NCBI GenBank assembly: GCA_008360975.2
Contig: CM039182.1
Span: forward strand, 147,192,656 to 147,256,655
Origin: Lichenostomus cassidix
Lineage: Eukaryota; Chordata; Aves; Passeriformes; Meliphagidae
Direction: 5' to 3'
DNA length: 64,000 nucleotides
Position 1 is the stretch's first letter. Every line of letters starts with the position of its first letter. Shown piece by piece: positions 1 through 12,060 of this stretch. A model generated the notes under the pieces. It searched no databases. It had not been told where the DNA came from and saw only the letters and a list, made by a program, of their open reading frames with translations. Position numbers and translations under genes: made by a program.

Positions 1-1751
1 GACTTTGAGCTTCCTGAGGTCATTTTCCAAAAGGTTTCAGCCCCTCCAAGGTGCTGGTGAGCAGCAGCAGGAAAACTGGCCACTTCCAAAGACCAGTGTT
101 AGCCCCTGTGCCCTGAGCTTTATCGGCCACTGGGCTTGCACTGGGAAATCATGAATCTCCCCACATGCGGAGCCCTGACTAAGACACTTTGGCATAAAAG
201 CTTATGGCAAATACTGCCTTTTTAGGAGGTGGTTGACCTATTTTCCCAATAGGGTTGTGTCACATAACAGAGGATTTCAAAAGGACCATCATTCTGCTAG
301 ATGACCACAAGGGGCTGAATCCCCTACCCAAAAGATCAGTAATCCCTTGTTTACAAAATTTCTTTTTTATAAAGCAGACAGTCTCAGCTTTTGATTTAGC
401 CTGATGGAGACCCTTGTGCAGCTTCCCCCCCTGCTCTCTCCATGGCCAGCCAAAGACACCAGGAGAGATCAGGGTGAAGAAGCTGAGGCTGCAGCTACAT
501 TCCTATTCCTACCTCCTCTACCACCTCCAAAAAGCACTTCCAGGTCTGTGGTAAGCAGAGGCAAAGATGACAACCTTACAGCTACACATAGATACATAGC
601 TATTTAAATATATATATATATACATATTTATACATATATATCCATATATATGCATAAATAGCTATAGATACTGCAGGAACCAGCCTTGCCACCAGCATCC
701 CTCTTTCAACAGAGATGTGAAGTGGTTTTGCAATGAGCTCAAAGTCTGCAGTGAAATATTTTGCTGCCCATACAGACACCCCTGTACCTCAGCAGCTCTG
801 AAGCAGGAGCAAGGCTGTCCAGGGGGGAGCTTAGATAGCGAAGGAAAGAGTCTGAGAGGCTGTGGCCGAGTCAGGAGCAGAACCCCAGTCTGACAATTCG
901 GCTGGCATTTAAATCACACAACCATTTCCTTCCACTCAGTCACAGCCTAATTGTGTACTAAGCTGGTTTTCCTTGCATTTTGCCCATGTCTTGACTCCAG
1001 ATGAATGTTTCTTGCATTAAGCAATAGCATCTGTCCAGCTTGCACTCAGCCTGCCTCATCTGTGGTGTTCTTCAGGCTGCTCTCAGTGACTGCTGATCTC
1101 ACTCAGATTTACTGAATCATTTCATAATCCTGAGTGGCTTTTGCTTGGTAACCTCACAGCTATCTTGGTGGGAACAGATTCAGGTCCTTAATCTTTGCTG
1201 ATATATAAGCAATATTTTTCTGAGCCCAATGCAGTGAACCCTGTTGTCAGGTACCAGCTACCAGATTCTTTATAATAAAAGAAACGTCTACAGTGAAAAG
1301 CAATCAATTCACACATAAAATCCCCCAAAAACTTAGCTGTATGTTACCATAAGGTAGATTTGGATTTCTACTCTGCCTCTACACAGGAAAAGCAGTAGTC
1401 ACCTCTCTCCAGCTCTACCTGCTTAGGTACTTGTTAGCACTATCTGTGCCACTTATCACATCAAGGGTGACCACAAGGCAACCGTCAGTCCTCAGCACTA
1501 TTGCCAAAATCTGCCAAATATTGCTAATAACAGCCATGGAGGGCAATGGCATAGATGCCAAAAATTTTGCACAAAACAGGAAAAAAAAGGCAGGTCTGCT
1601 TCATTATCATGCTTTTAATAGCACCATTATCTGATCGCTCAGAGAAGCTCTTTTTATGTAAAAACACTTCCATAATGGGTAATCAATATTCTATCTGGTA
1701 AGCTGTTTTTCTTTATCTATGGAGAAAGCATTTTATGTAAATTGAGTTGTA
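1..1751. other. Intron DNA without recognised genes
   Basis: Apart from the TA microsatellite at 601-660 I see nothing here. Short open frames (up to 67 codons) lack coding character. Confidence 0.6.
601..660. repeat. AT-rich (TA)n microsatellite
   Basis: Degenerate TATATA/CATATA repeat of about 60 bp. Confidence 0.85.
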
Positions 1752-1902
1752 GATGCCCCATGCCTTGAAGTGTTCAAGGTCGGGTTGGATGAGGCTCTGA
1801 GCTACCTGCTCTAGTAGAAAGTGTCCCTGCCTGTGGCAGGGAGTTGCAACAAGATGATCTTTAATGTCCTTTCGAACCCAAATCATTCTATGATTTTATG
1901 AT
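1752..1902 (+). mobile_element. CR1 3' fragment
   Basis: The fragment carries the CR1 3' signature: GGTTGGATGAGGCTCTGAGC, then a GTGTCCCTGCC...GGCAGGG block, AGATGATCTTTAA, and the tail ATTCTATGATTTTATGA. It is a 5'-truncated copy, the typical state of avian CR1. Confidence 0.93.
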
Positions 1903-2563
1903 AGATTCATAACCAGAAATGCTATTGCTGGCCTCAAAATTAGTCAGCTACAACTCCAAAACCTGACCTCATCCACTGAGCAACAGGCTGTTCTGCATGC
2001 TCATCAGAAGGTGTAACAGGAGGTAACAGATCGATTTCAGCACCTACCATGACAAGAGGACAACATTTCATTTCCCTGACCTCTGATGAGCCAGATTTCT
2101 TTCCCTGTCATATAATCTGCAATAAATAACCCATCAATCCTTTCACCGGGTGGCCACTGCAGAGCTGTCCAGTTTAACATATGCACTTTACTCTCCCTGT
2201 TGTATCATTTCACATCAGTCCACATTAAAACCATATTTTCCACTGAAAATCTCACTGGGAAAAAATCCCTCACATCTCAAAATCTACATTAGCCATCGTC
2301 ACCACTGACTCATCCCCCTGCGGCAAACCCAAACTTGTCCTGGATAATCCTGTCTCATCTCCCTTTCATCTCCAGCACTGCTCCCCTGCCCTTCTTGTTA
2401 ACCACTTCACTGCTGCCCTCGGAGGTAATTTTTGAGTGTTAGATTGAATAGCCTCTCTAAACTGATTGAAGGGTGGCATGAGTCAAAACAAAAAGTCAAA
2501 ATTTAGTATTTCAGCAGGTGAAAGAAGCATCACCATCAAGCATTCAACAGCCCAGTGCAGAAC
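1903..2563. other. Intron DNA, nothing recognised
   Basis: Unique-looking sequence between two CR1 fragments. Confidence 0.6.
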
Positions 2564-2699
2564 TATAGAATGGTTTGGAGTTGGGAGGGTCCTTAAGCAT
2601 CCTGTAGCTCCAACACATCTACCAAAAGCAGGAACACCTCCCACTATCCCAGGCTGCTCAGAGCCCCATCAGCCTGGCCTTGAACACTTCCACGGATGT
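2564..2699 (-). mobile_element. CR1 3' fragment
   Basis: Read on the minus strand this is a CR1 3' end. On the plus strand it starts TATAGAATGGTTTGGAGTTG, then CAGGCTGCTCAGAGCCCCAT and GCCTGGCCTTGAACACTTCC. Confidence 0.92.
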
Positions 2700-4100
2700 C
2701 ACCAAAGTGAAAATCAGAAGAAGCTGATCTAAGCTTCTGGACAGTGCACAGAGTTGTGGTTGGTTTTGACCAGGAAAAAGAAACAGCCTTTTTCTTTGCC
2801 ACCTCAGAGCAGCTTCCAGGACAAACATATCAGCATTTGGGAATCCAAAACTCACTGTTGCATTTCTATCACCTTTGATTTTATCAAATATGATTCTTTT
2901 ATTGTCATAAAAGTATAGAATGAAATTGCTAAATGATCAGAAATAGAGATACTTAACTTCTTCTGAAACAGGGAAGGTACCATTTTATCACTTGCACTTA
3001 GCAACCTAAATTTATCAGTGCTGAGAGTAATCCAGATTCTCTGCCAGGCAACCCACTGAATTTGCCTCTAAACACAATCTAATTTTATATGAAAATTAAA
3101 TATGACTTGACCACTTCCATGCCTGCAACAGATGAGGAGAAAGTGGTGGATAAGCAGCTCTACCTTCCACATATCCCTTCAGCAGATCCCTCATCTCACA
3201 CTGCCTCAAAGCAGATGATGGCAAAGCACTCACATTTCCCTGCAGGCATCAGATGTCTCCTCCAGCCCCTGGAGCCCTCTCTGGGCAGAGCAAGGGGGTT
3301 GGGAGGAGTGGGGAGATGTGCTCTCCTTTTTGGAATGGGCATAAACTGAGAAAAGCCTCCTGGTAGATGAGTACCTTAGTGAAGCACAACTTACCAAGCA
3401 GGGGAAATGTTTCACTGAGACAAATGCAATGTCCCTGAATCCTCCCTGAGAGTGAAGGAGCCAGCAGCAGGGACAGCTGTTCACACCAATGTTTTCCACC
3501 TTCACCCTGGGTAACCTCTGGGTGATCACTGAATCTTGCCTTGGTGCTGAGAGAAGATATCAAGGCCAGGTCCAGTACACTGTGCTCTACATGACTGATC
3601 AGAGACTTCCACATTGCTTAAAGTAGTAATTTGATAATAAAAATCCAAATAATATCCTGCTCCTTTCAACCTCAATACACTATAATCTTATTTAACACAT
3701 TGGGGGGAGGTAAAAAAAAGAGAAATCTCGTAGTGAGCAGGCACCAGCGGGAATGTGGGCTAGGAAAGGATATTACAGTATCACTTCAGCAAGCACCATA
3801 AATAAATCTTCACCCGAGATGGGTGGGCAGATCAGCACAACGCTCCACACAAAATTGCACTGCTCTACAAGACAGTGACTCATCAACTTCTCCACTTCTG
3901 ATAATCATTCCAACCAGGCTTTCACTGCAGCAAGGAAGAGAAGCCAGAGAAGGGAACCATCTCTGAGCCTGGCTAGAAAGCTTGGTCTGGCTGTCAGAGT
4001 GCAGAGTTTGGACACACAGGTCCAGATTCTGCCTCCTTTGATCATTTTCTGATGGACAATGTGGATGGTGTCCAAAGGACAATGCCTGTGGCCAAGCTAT
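2700..4100. other. Intron DNA, nothing recognised
   Basis: Overlapping chance open frames of 86-121 codons on both strands at 3.1-4.2 kb show no motif or splice context. Confidence 0.6.
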
Positions 4101-4563
4101 CCAGGGCTGAGCTCCACAGTACAGGAGAGACATGGAAATACTGGAGTGAGTCCAACAAAGGACCATAAAGGATGGGAGTGTCTGTCATAGAAGAAGAAGC
4201 TGGGAGAGCTGGGACTGTTCAGCATTCAAGAAGAGAAGGGTCAGAGGAAATGTTATCCATGTGATTAAATATCTGACAGGAGAATTTAAAGAACACAGAG
4301 ACAGACTCTTCTCAGTGGTGCTCACTCAGAGAGCAATGGGCACAAACTGGCATACAGGAAATGCCATTTATACATAAAGAACCTATTTACTATGAGAGTG
4401 GTCACCACTAGAGTAAGATGCTCAGAGACTCTCCTTCCCTGGAGATATTCTGCCTCCATCTGGATGTGGCCCTCAGCAACCTTTCTCCAGATAGCCTTGC
4501 TTGAGCTGAGGCTTAGGTGATCTCCTGAGGTCCCTCCAAACCTCAATGACTCTGATTTCATGA
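4101..4563 (+). mobile_element. CR1 3' fragment, about 460 bp
   Basis: CR1 landmarks appear in order: GAGAGACATGGA, AGAGCTGGGACTGTTCAGCA, AAGAGAAGGGTCAGAGGAAA, TATCTGACAGGAG, CTCTTCTCAGTGGTGC, GGGCACAAACTGGCATACAG, CTTCCCTGGAGATATTC and GAGGTCCCTCCAAACCTCAA. The copy is diverged, with small indels. Confidence 0.93.
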
Positions 4564-7531
4564 GTCTCACCCCAGTTCATTGGCTGTTCAAGATTATTTA
4601 TATCACCTACATATGGAATTAGCTGCTTAAAAGCAGATACAAGTTTAAACACCTGATAGGCCTCACTAAATGCAAAATCCAGTGTATTTAATCAGGTGTC
4701 CATAAGCTTCTGAGTTAATTTCTGGCCACCAAAGCTACAGAGGCTGGGTTTTCAGAGCTCATTTTATTTCTCTTAAAATATATTAATTCAACACATGACT
4801 CAAAGGTTTCTAGTGAAGATCCATTAGTCCCTGTCGGGGTGTTAGGGGTGTTCTCTGGAAGCTCTCCATCTGGCAGAGACACCCTCTTAGACCATCACTC
4901 TCCCCACTGGATTACAAATTGTCAAGGATTCCATATGAACACTTTCTATAGTGCCTATCACCATAGTAACCAGGCATTGTTCAGGATTACATTTGCAAAG
5001 CAACACCCTCACTGTATATCATGGACTATTCTGATTTTCTACTGTAGTTATAGAATGCACCAGGTATCAGATATGTTCACAGAAAACCAGGGAGATTGAG
5101 GATTCCCAAGACAACATGTTTGTTTTCAATTTATTGCCAACTTGGGTTTGCTCCCTCCTGTACAGCTCCAACAGGTCTCAGTTCTTTGACTCCACATTAG
5201 GATGTTTTTAGTTGTTTTTTTTAATTTATTCTCCTTTACCTTTTGGCTAATGAATCTCACCATCTCATAGTAGAACTGGGACTGCCTCTCTTCTCCTTGT
5301 ACTATTTTACATTGCTTCTAAACTCAGCTTTGGGTAGGACTGCAACAGGCAGAACAAAGCCTTTAATCCTCATCCTTTGCAGACACCTCCATCCAATTCC
5401 CCTGAATGCCTTATTGGGCTTGGTTTGTTTGTCTGTTTGTTTAAGTCATTTCCCTTAAGACAAACATCACTGTTTTGTCTCTCCACAAGCCCAGACAGGT
5501 AATTGAATCTGTGCAGAGCCCAGGATAAATGTGCATTCTGCAGCTTTGTTATCATTTTGTTTTCCTATTTCCACGATCTTCCCTTTGCTTAAAACAAAAA
5601 GACACTGAAGCCAGTTGGAGGCTTCCCACTGACTTCCAAGGCCACTGGGTTAGGCTTCCATTTCCCATTAAACTCCACAGTCCAACTATGCACCTCCTCA
5701 AGCTGAGAGCAAAATCCAATTAGCCTTTCCCCATTTGCCTTTTCCACCTTTTTCTGCCCCAAGATGACAACTTTGCAACTAGCCTGCCAACAGATAAACT
5801 AGAAAAGGACACCAGGCAACCAGCCTCTTAACTGGCAGCTTTTCTGCCTCAGAAGCAGCATTGACCCCAAGGCTCAGGAGGTTCCTGGGAGGAAATGTGC
5901 TCTGTGAATTGAGGGGAAAACTTCAACCAGGACCAGCCATGCTGCTTATAAGAATTTGCTGGCTTAATCCCAGTACCCTGGCAGGCTGAATGAGTTTTGT
6001 GTCATCCATGCTTCCCCTAAAATGCCCCTTGAATGCAGCACCCTGTATTCAACACCTAGAACCAACCTGTGGGGCGTTTCGTGGCAATTGAACAATAAAT
6101 CAAGACTTCAGCTGCACTGAATCCTCTGAGCTCTGCTGAGGTTGTGCAGTTATGCCACCCCACAGCATCTGAAGACAGAGCTTAGATTTTGATGTGGCCT
6201 TAAAAATAATTGCTCTACTCCACACTGATTTCCCTGTGATGAGCTGGAGAGTTGTTAGGATAACATTGAGGATTACAACAACACAGATACATTGTGATAT
6301 TCCCCCTCCACCACATTATCTGGTCACTTCCAATGACTGCCACTGACTATTGCTTTTTAAATCTTCCACACACTGTTTCCTTCCTTTTTTTTCCTCTCTC
6401 CCACACATTTCTTCTGTCTTGCCCAGTTGCACCTTCCGCAAACGGAGAAGGAGAATTTGACCAGACAGAAGTACAAAACACAAAAACTGCCACTCTTGCT
6501 GCCATGCTCTTCAGCAGAAGCCTGGGGTAATTAATGCCCAGAGAAAGAGAGAGCTATGCACAGCAATATGCATCACTTGCTCTGGAAATTAGGAGCAGAA
6601 TTTATATATGCAGAGCAGCTATTTAAGGATGTTCACAGGAGCTTTATGGTTGTCTCCAAGCTCCAGAGAGCTCAAGCCATGATAAGTAAAGCACCTGGAT
6701 TTCCAGGTGGGAGGATGCTAATTTAAGCCAAATTTTAATACTTTACAGCTCTCCATAATGTTTGCAGAACAGTTTCTCTGTTAGAGAGCACGTACAGAAT
6801 GAAATTTAAAGGATGGGATAGGAAGAATTCATCAGTAGACATTTGCCTTCTGCAACTCTAAGCCCCAAGCATCTCTTAAAGCACAACTCCCACAAACAGT
6901 GTCACTCTCTTGCATTCTGTAGGACCACCTTGGATCTTGCATGACATCCAAAATCAGGTAAACAATAATTTTAGTCAAATTACCCCTCTAACCCTGCATA
7001 GTTAAAGATTCTCTTGAGAACAGGTAGAGAGCAGACCCAGGCAGAGAATCCACATGAGCCTCAGGGACAGCAAAACCAGGCAAGGGAAGCACAAGAGCCA
7101 CAAGAGGACTGAGAGAAGAACATGGCACTGCTCAGGAATTATCTACACACTCTGTGCACATGGAAAGCCAAGGAGCAGCTGCTGTTTACAAACCACTGCA
7201 ACATCAGTTGGGTTGTCCCAAGCGATATGGGGAAGGAGGATGACCATCCTGGTACACCCATGTTGAAGGTGGCAGTTTCATGTCACATCTCCAGAGATAA
7301 ATTCAGTTTAAAAGATCACCATGCCTCCACCACATTATTTCTGCCTGCCTGCCTTCATCTATCCATTTTCCTGCTACAAGATACACCACAGCTCCTCTGT
7401 TCTAGCACCCACGCTTTTCGGAGAAGTAAACAAACATGTTTATAAAAACAAGTCAATCACACCACAAGACTTCACCATAACCTACTTACCTTTTCCTCAC
7501 CTTTAAACACAGCCATATGCATTTTTTAAAC

Positions 7532-7563
7532 TAGCTTTAGCTAAAAGCTAAAAGCTAAAGCTA
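7532..7563. repeat. Inverted repeat built from AGCTAAA units
   Basis: Two 11-base arms (TAGCTTTAGCT and its complement AGCTAAAGCTA) flank a 10-base loop that contains a further AGCTAAA copy. Confidence 0.8.
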
Positions 7564-10085
7564 TAAATTAAAAACCAAAGCTATGTAAGCCTTCCTATAG
7601 CTTATTTATTACAAGCTACCAGTTCCAGGGATCTAAGCACTGAGACCACGTCCAAGTAAGACTGGACAGGCTAGAAGAGCAGTAAATTTCCAAATTCAGC
7701 TCTTGGTTTGGATGTTCACTTGCCTCACACCCCTTGTTCTTGAATGATGTCTATCTGGATCAGCTTTTCAGACAAGGAGCTTTCTCTTCTCATCACCATG
7801 AAATTTGCTTGCCCTTCAGTGGGGGCACAAAGGGAAGCTCTAACTCACAGTTATGGGTCTGCAGCAAAGCCATGTCCCCCCTATCAACACATTTATAAAT
7901 GCAAGACCGAACTGTATACTATCATAAAGCAAGGGTTCAATCCTAATGCTGCATTGCCATGCAGGGATCCTGCTTCTGTCTGTGGGACAGCCTTGAAAAC
8001 TGAAGGAAAAGCCAAAATCAGCTGCTCATGTCAGATATTTAGTGCAACCATGCTGCAGGAGCAGGAAGTTTTGCATCTTTGGCCCTGCATTTCAGGCACT
8101 ACACAATGGGACAAGTTCTCGATTCCTGGTGAAACACATTCCTGAAAGGAATAAAGGTTTTCTGTTGGTAATTCCATACCTTCCTACTTCTGACTTACCA
8201 AAAATAAATTGGTAAAATAACCATTGCACAGGTGGTCAGGGTATCCTATGGGAGAACTATGAATCAAAGTGCCAGGAACTCCTGAGGGTAACTGTGTCTC
8301 CCTGAAATAGAACTGAGCATTCACAATGTCAGCACTCTAAGGAAACAGTCTAGGCTTTGTTTTCCTCTAGACTGGCAGAATGAAAGGATAGGAGGTAGTA
8401 AGGAAAGATCAATATTAGTTGAAAATATTCCATTCCTGACACTGAGGGCACACGCACACATGGCACATGTGTGACTGCCTGTGTCTCTCTGGTGGGGCTC
8501 AGTTATGTCCCTTCTCAGACGCCAAACATCTCCAGCCAGATGTTTCCTGGCATCCCTCCACTGACTCCACACAGTTCCTCTAGGACAGACTGTGACTCTC
8601 CATTTTATTCTAGGCTTATTCAGTTGGCCCACAGCAAGAAATACCACTGCAAGGCAAGGTTGTCCAATACTACCTCGCATGGTTTTATGATTTTCCGCAA
8701 TTTACTGCTTCCTGTGGCTGCCCCAGAAACTCCCCAAAGGTGCAGCAGAGTGGATGGAGAGGTGCAGTTTCCAAATGTCTCATCTCCCAGTGACCCATCA
8801 TCCACGGATCACTGACATGGCCATTATGGCTTATCAAGTCAGTGCACGCCTAAGGAAAGGGCTGAGCCACACATCCACACACACCCGTTAAATATGCAAA
8901 AAAAAAACCCATCTTGATGTGATTAAGGCTGAGAAGCAGTGACTGCTTTCGACCAGACCCTCCTTTTTTCCTCAGGTTTTCAAATTATACACAGTATTTC
9001 CAAAGGGGATTTATTAAAAGGAGAGAATTATGCTTTTTAAAAACATATTGTAGGGACATTAGAAAGTCCTTATCATTACTAAGAGAATCATTCATTGGAA
9101 AAGAATGTGCTTGATTCATTTTAGAAATTACCCATGATTAAGGGTTACTATTTTTGGATCGTTGCTGATATGAATTTGCATAAAAGCCCTGAAGGGAGGC
9201 TTATTCCCCACCGAGCACCCCAGAAACACCTGACCTGTGCACAGCACATGTAGCTGTAAATGCTAAGCATGATGCAGTGAGATACAGTGACAACAGGCAG
9301 GAGGGGAAAAAACAGCCTCTTTGAAGGGTCAGGTTTCTGCTTTAGAGCCAGGGCTGGGCTCCAGGAAAGCTGGAGTCTGTTGCTGCCATTGAATTTCTTC
9401 CTGGTGTGACCAGAAGATTTTCTGTGAATCAGCTCCCCAGTGGTAATTGAAGGCTGGAGCACTTCCCTGCCTTCTCAAGCAAAGGGGAGATGTGATCCCT
9501 GTGCCACTTCTGATCAGAGTCTTAAGTGGTTATTTAGCATCCAGATAGATCTTCCTTGTCCTGCTTGCTACCTCTGCCATTAAGAGTGCTGTGGGAAAAG
9601 AGGTGAGGCAACAGGACAGCAGGTGACCTCCCAGCACCAGCTGGAGGACTCCACTGAGTGTAAGGCTGGGCCAGCAAGCACCATTATGGGCAAAACAGGC
9701 AGACCAGGTGCCTCAGGTGGTCACATCTTAGCACTACCTCAAGGGACTTGAGGAAAAAAAGAGAAGAATAGAGAGCACATGTTCAGTTCTCCAAGCATTT
9801 TGGATTGGTCTGGGACGCAACTCTGGGAAATTTCAAGATAGCCTGACCTAGAGCCCCAAACTGCAACAAATCTGAGCCCGCTGGAAGGAGACAATCCATG
9901 TTACAACCACTGCAGTGTGAAAGGGATTTTGTGTAGAGCAGCACTTGGGAGCAGGGTGGCATTTCCATGGCATGATATCCCTTTCAGTTTGAGATCAGTA
10001 TGCACCTTGCATGTTCACAGCCCAAGACGTTTCCTTTTCTTTAGAGTACAAAAATACTAGATCCTGAAAATACTAAATTTTTAAG

Positions 10086-10122
10086 GATATATATATATAT
10101 ATATATATGCATATATATAAGC
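10086..10122. repeat. (TA)n microsatellite
   Basis: Near-perfect TA run with one GC interruption. Confidence 0.9.
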
Positions 10123-10491
10123 ATACATTACAAAGTTTACAGCTGCCTCCAAGAAATACTTCTGCCACTGAGGCCCACAAACTGAAAATGCAGCCTCTGT
10201 CATGCAGCCTCTGAACACTTCTCCTCTGAAACAAACTGCCTTTAGCTGTCTTTGTAGTTCTCTGTACTCATTACATCATAAAAAGGATTAAAATGCAAAA
10301 AGCAAAAATCAACAGTGGCAGACAAGTTCTTCCCTTTGAGTATAAACCCTGTGAAATACGTCAGTTCTCACTTATCTTCTTTCCCTATGGATTAAATTGC
10401 AACATTTTCCCTTTTCACTGAACAGAAAAACCACATGTTGCTGATCACTCTCATTTTTTTTCCTATTTGCACTACCAATCACTTTTAATCA

Positions 10492-10827
10492 TTTACCAGC
10501 AATCCGGGCTAACTGGAGAGATCCCAGTTCTTTGCAGGTTAGCAAATGTGATGCCCATTTATGAGAAAGGGCACCAAGCTGCACCATGGGGGTTTAGGTT
10601 GGGTATTAGGAAACATTTCTTCACTGAAAGGGTGGTCAGGCATTGGAAGAGATAGCCCAGGGCAGTGCCTGAGTCAACAGCCCTGGAGGTATTTAAAAGA
10701 TGTGTAGATGTGGCATTTGGGGACATGGTTTAGCATTGGGACTTAGCAGTGCTGGGTTAATGGCTGGACTCAGTGCTCTCAAAGGTCTTTTCCAACCTTA
10801 ACAATTTCATGATTCTTTGATTCTACT
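10492..10827 (+). mobile_element. CR1 fragment with internal deletion
   Basis: It starts in the CR1 ORF2 phrase TAACTGGAGAGATCCCAGTT and GGTTAGCAAATGTGATGCCC, then jumps to the 3' region (GGGTATTAGGAAACATTTCTT, CCCTGGAGGTATTTAAAAGA, GGTCTTTTCCAACCTTAACA) and the ATGATTCTTTGATTCT tail. The missing middle implies a deletion or template switch. Confidence 0.9.
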
Positions 10828-11109
10828 ATTCCTCTTCTCAACAAAAGGGTGATCACACTCCATACAGCAGGTGGCACCCATGAAGCATTAGTTCATTGGA
10901 TTATTATTAGACACATCATTATTATTGGACACAGCTCCTTCCACCCATTCCTTAACTCAGCTGAGCAGGCTTTTCACTGCTGCAAGCCCTGCTGTGTGCT
11001 GCCTGAATCCCTTCTTTCAATCACTGGCAATTATGTCCCTATGTCTAGAGGGTTAAATTGAATGCAGAAATCATCAGAGTGTATGAAACGTTTAAGTCAG
11101 TCCTTTTGA

Positions 11110-12060
11110 GCAGCACCGCCTTGTGCTTGGTTATACTGAAATTCATGTTGGTAATTTTTATGGTTTATTAGGCCTTTATGGAGTTGCTTTTATTCCACAC
11201 AAATCTTCACAAACCTGATTCTGGGTGGAACTTGTTATTAACCTCTTCCCATGCTGAGAATTGAACTCTTGGCCCTTGTCTTTCTGTCCCTCCTCTTCAC
11301 CACTGCTGAAGCCTTGCCTCTGCCTTCCTTCTTCCTCTATACTCACAAATCCCATTAATAGCTTCTTATAATGCATCTTTTCAAAAACATCTTGAAAATC
11401 TAAATTAACTGTATTCGCCAGTCGTCCATTATCTGCTCTGCTCTTAATCTTCCCGAAGAAATTGAGGGGTTATTAACATCAGACACATAACATTATTTGT
11501 ATTCAGGTGCTGAAGCCTTCTAAGACATCACCAAAGATTAGGTGGCAACGAGCTAAGCTCTGCTTACACCAAGTGAACGCCCAGATCTCTGTTCATGATC
11601 TTAGTAGATACAGAAGTGCCAGTGAAAGGAGTAATTCCTACCTTGACTAGAAAATATGAATGAGAGCACGCATGATTTTACCCCTAAAATCCATGGAGTT
11701 TTGCAACTTTCAGCTTATATTTTCTCTGATGTTTTACTGCCTGTTCTTTAATTCATTTCTCAGTTATTTTTTCAGCAACTGAAATAAGACTGAGAAGTCT
11801 GTAATTCTTTGGATCACCCATAGTTTGTATTAAATAGATGGATACATTGGCCTCTCTCCAGTTCTCCCTAGTCAAATTATTCATCATAAATAGTATTTAT
11901 TATGAATAAAGCCCCATTTTGGTTAGCAGAATGTTTGGGAACCATCCTGATTTTCTTTAAATGTATTGATTTTTTTATAAGCACTTGGCAAATAGACCTA
12001 AAGATATTTGCAAATAATTTCCTTTGACTCTTCACTTTTAATGGCTGGTTCCTAGTCGGT
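11110..12060 (-). mobile_element. Old CR1-type LINE remnant
   Basis: Complementary to CR1 ORF2. Recognisable pieces on the plus strand are GCACCGCCTTGTGCTTGG...GAAATTCATG (11115-11150), GTCTGTAATTCTTTGGATCACCC (about 11798) and ATACATTGGCCTCTCTCCAG with AGTTCTCCCTAGTC (about 11845). It is much more eroded than the other copies, so boundaries are approximate. Confidence 0.65.

Larger units (their letters stand above)
4564..10491. other. Intron DNA, mostly unique
   Basis: Contains the inverted repeat at 7532-7563 and the TA run at 10086-10122. The longest open frame (133 codons at 7744) shows no family features. Confidence 0.6.
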
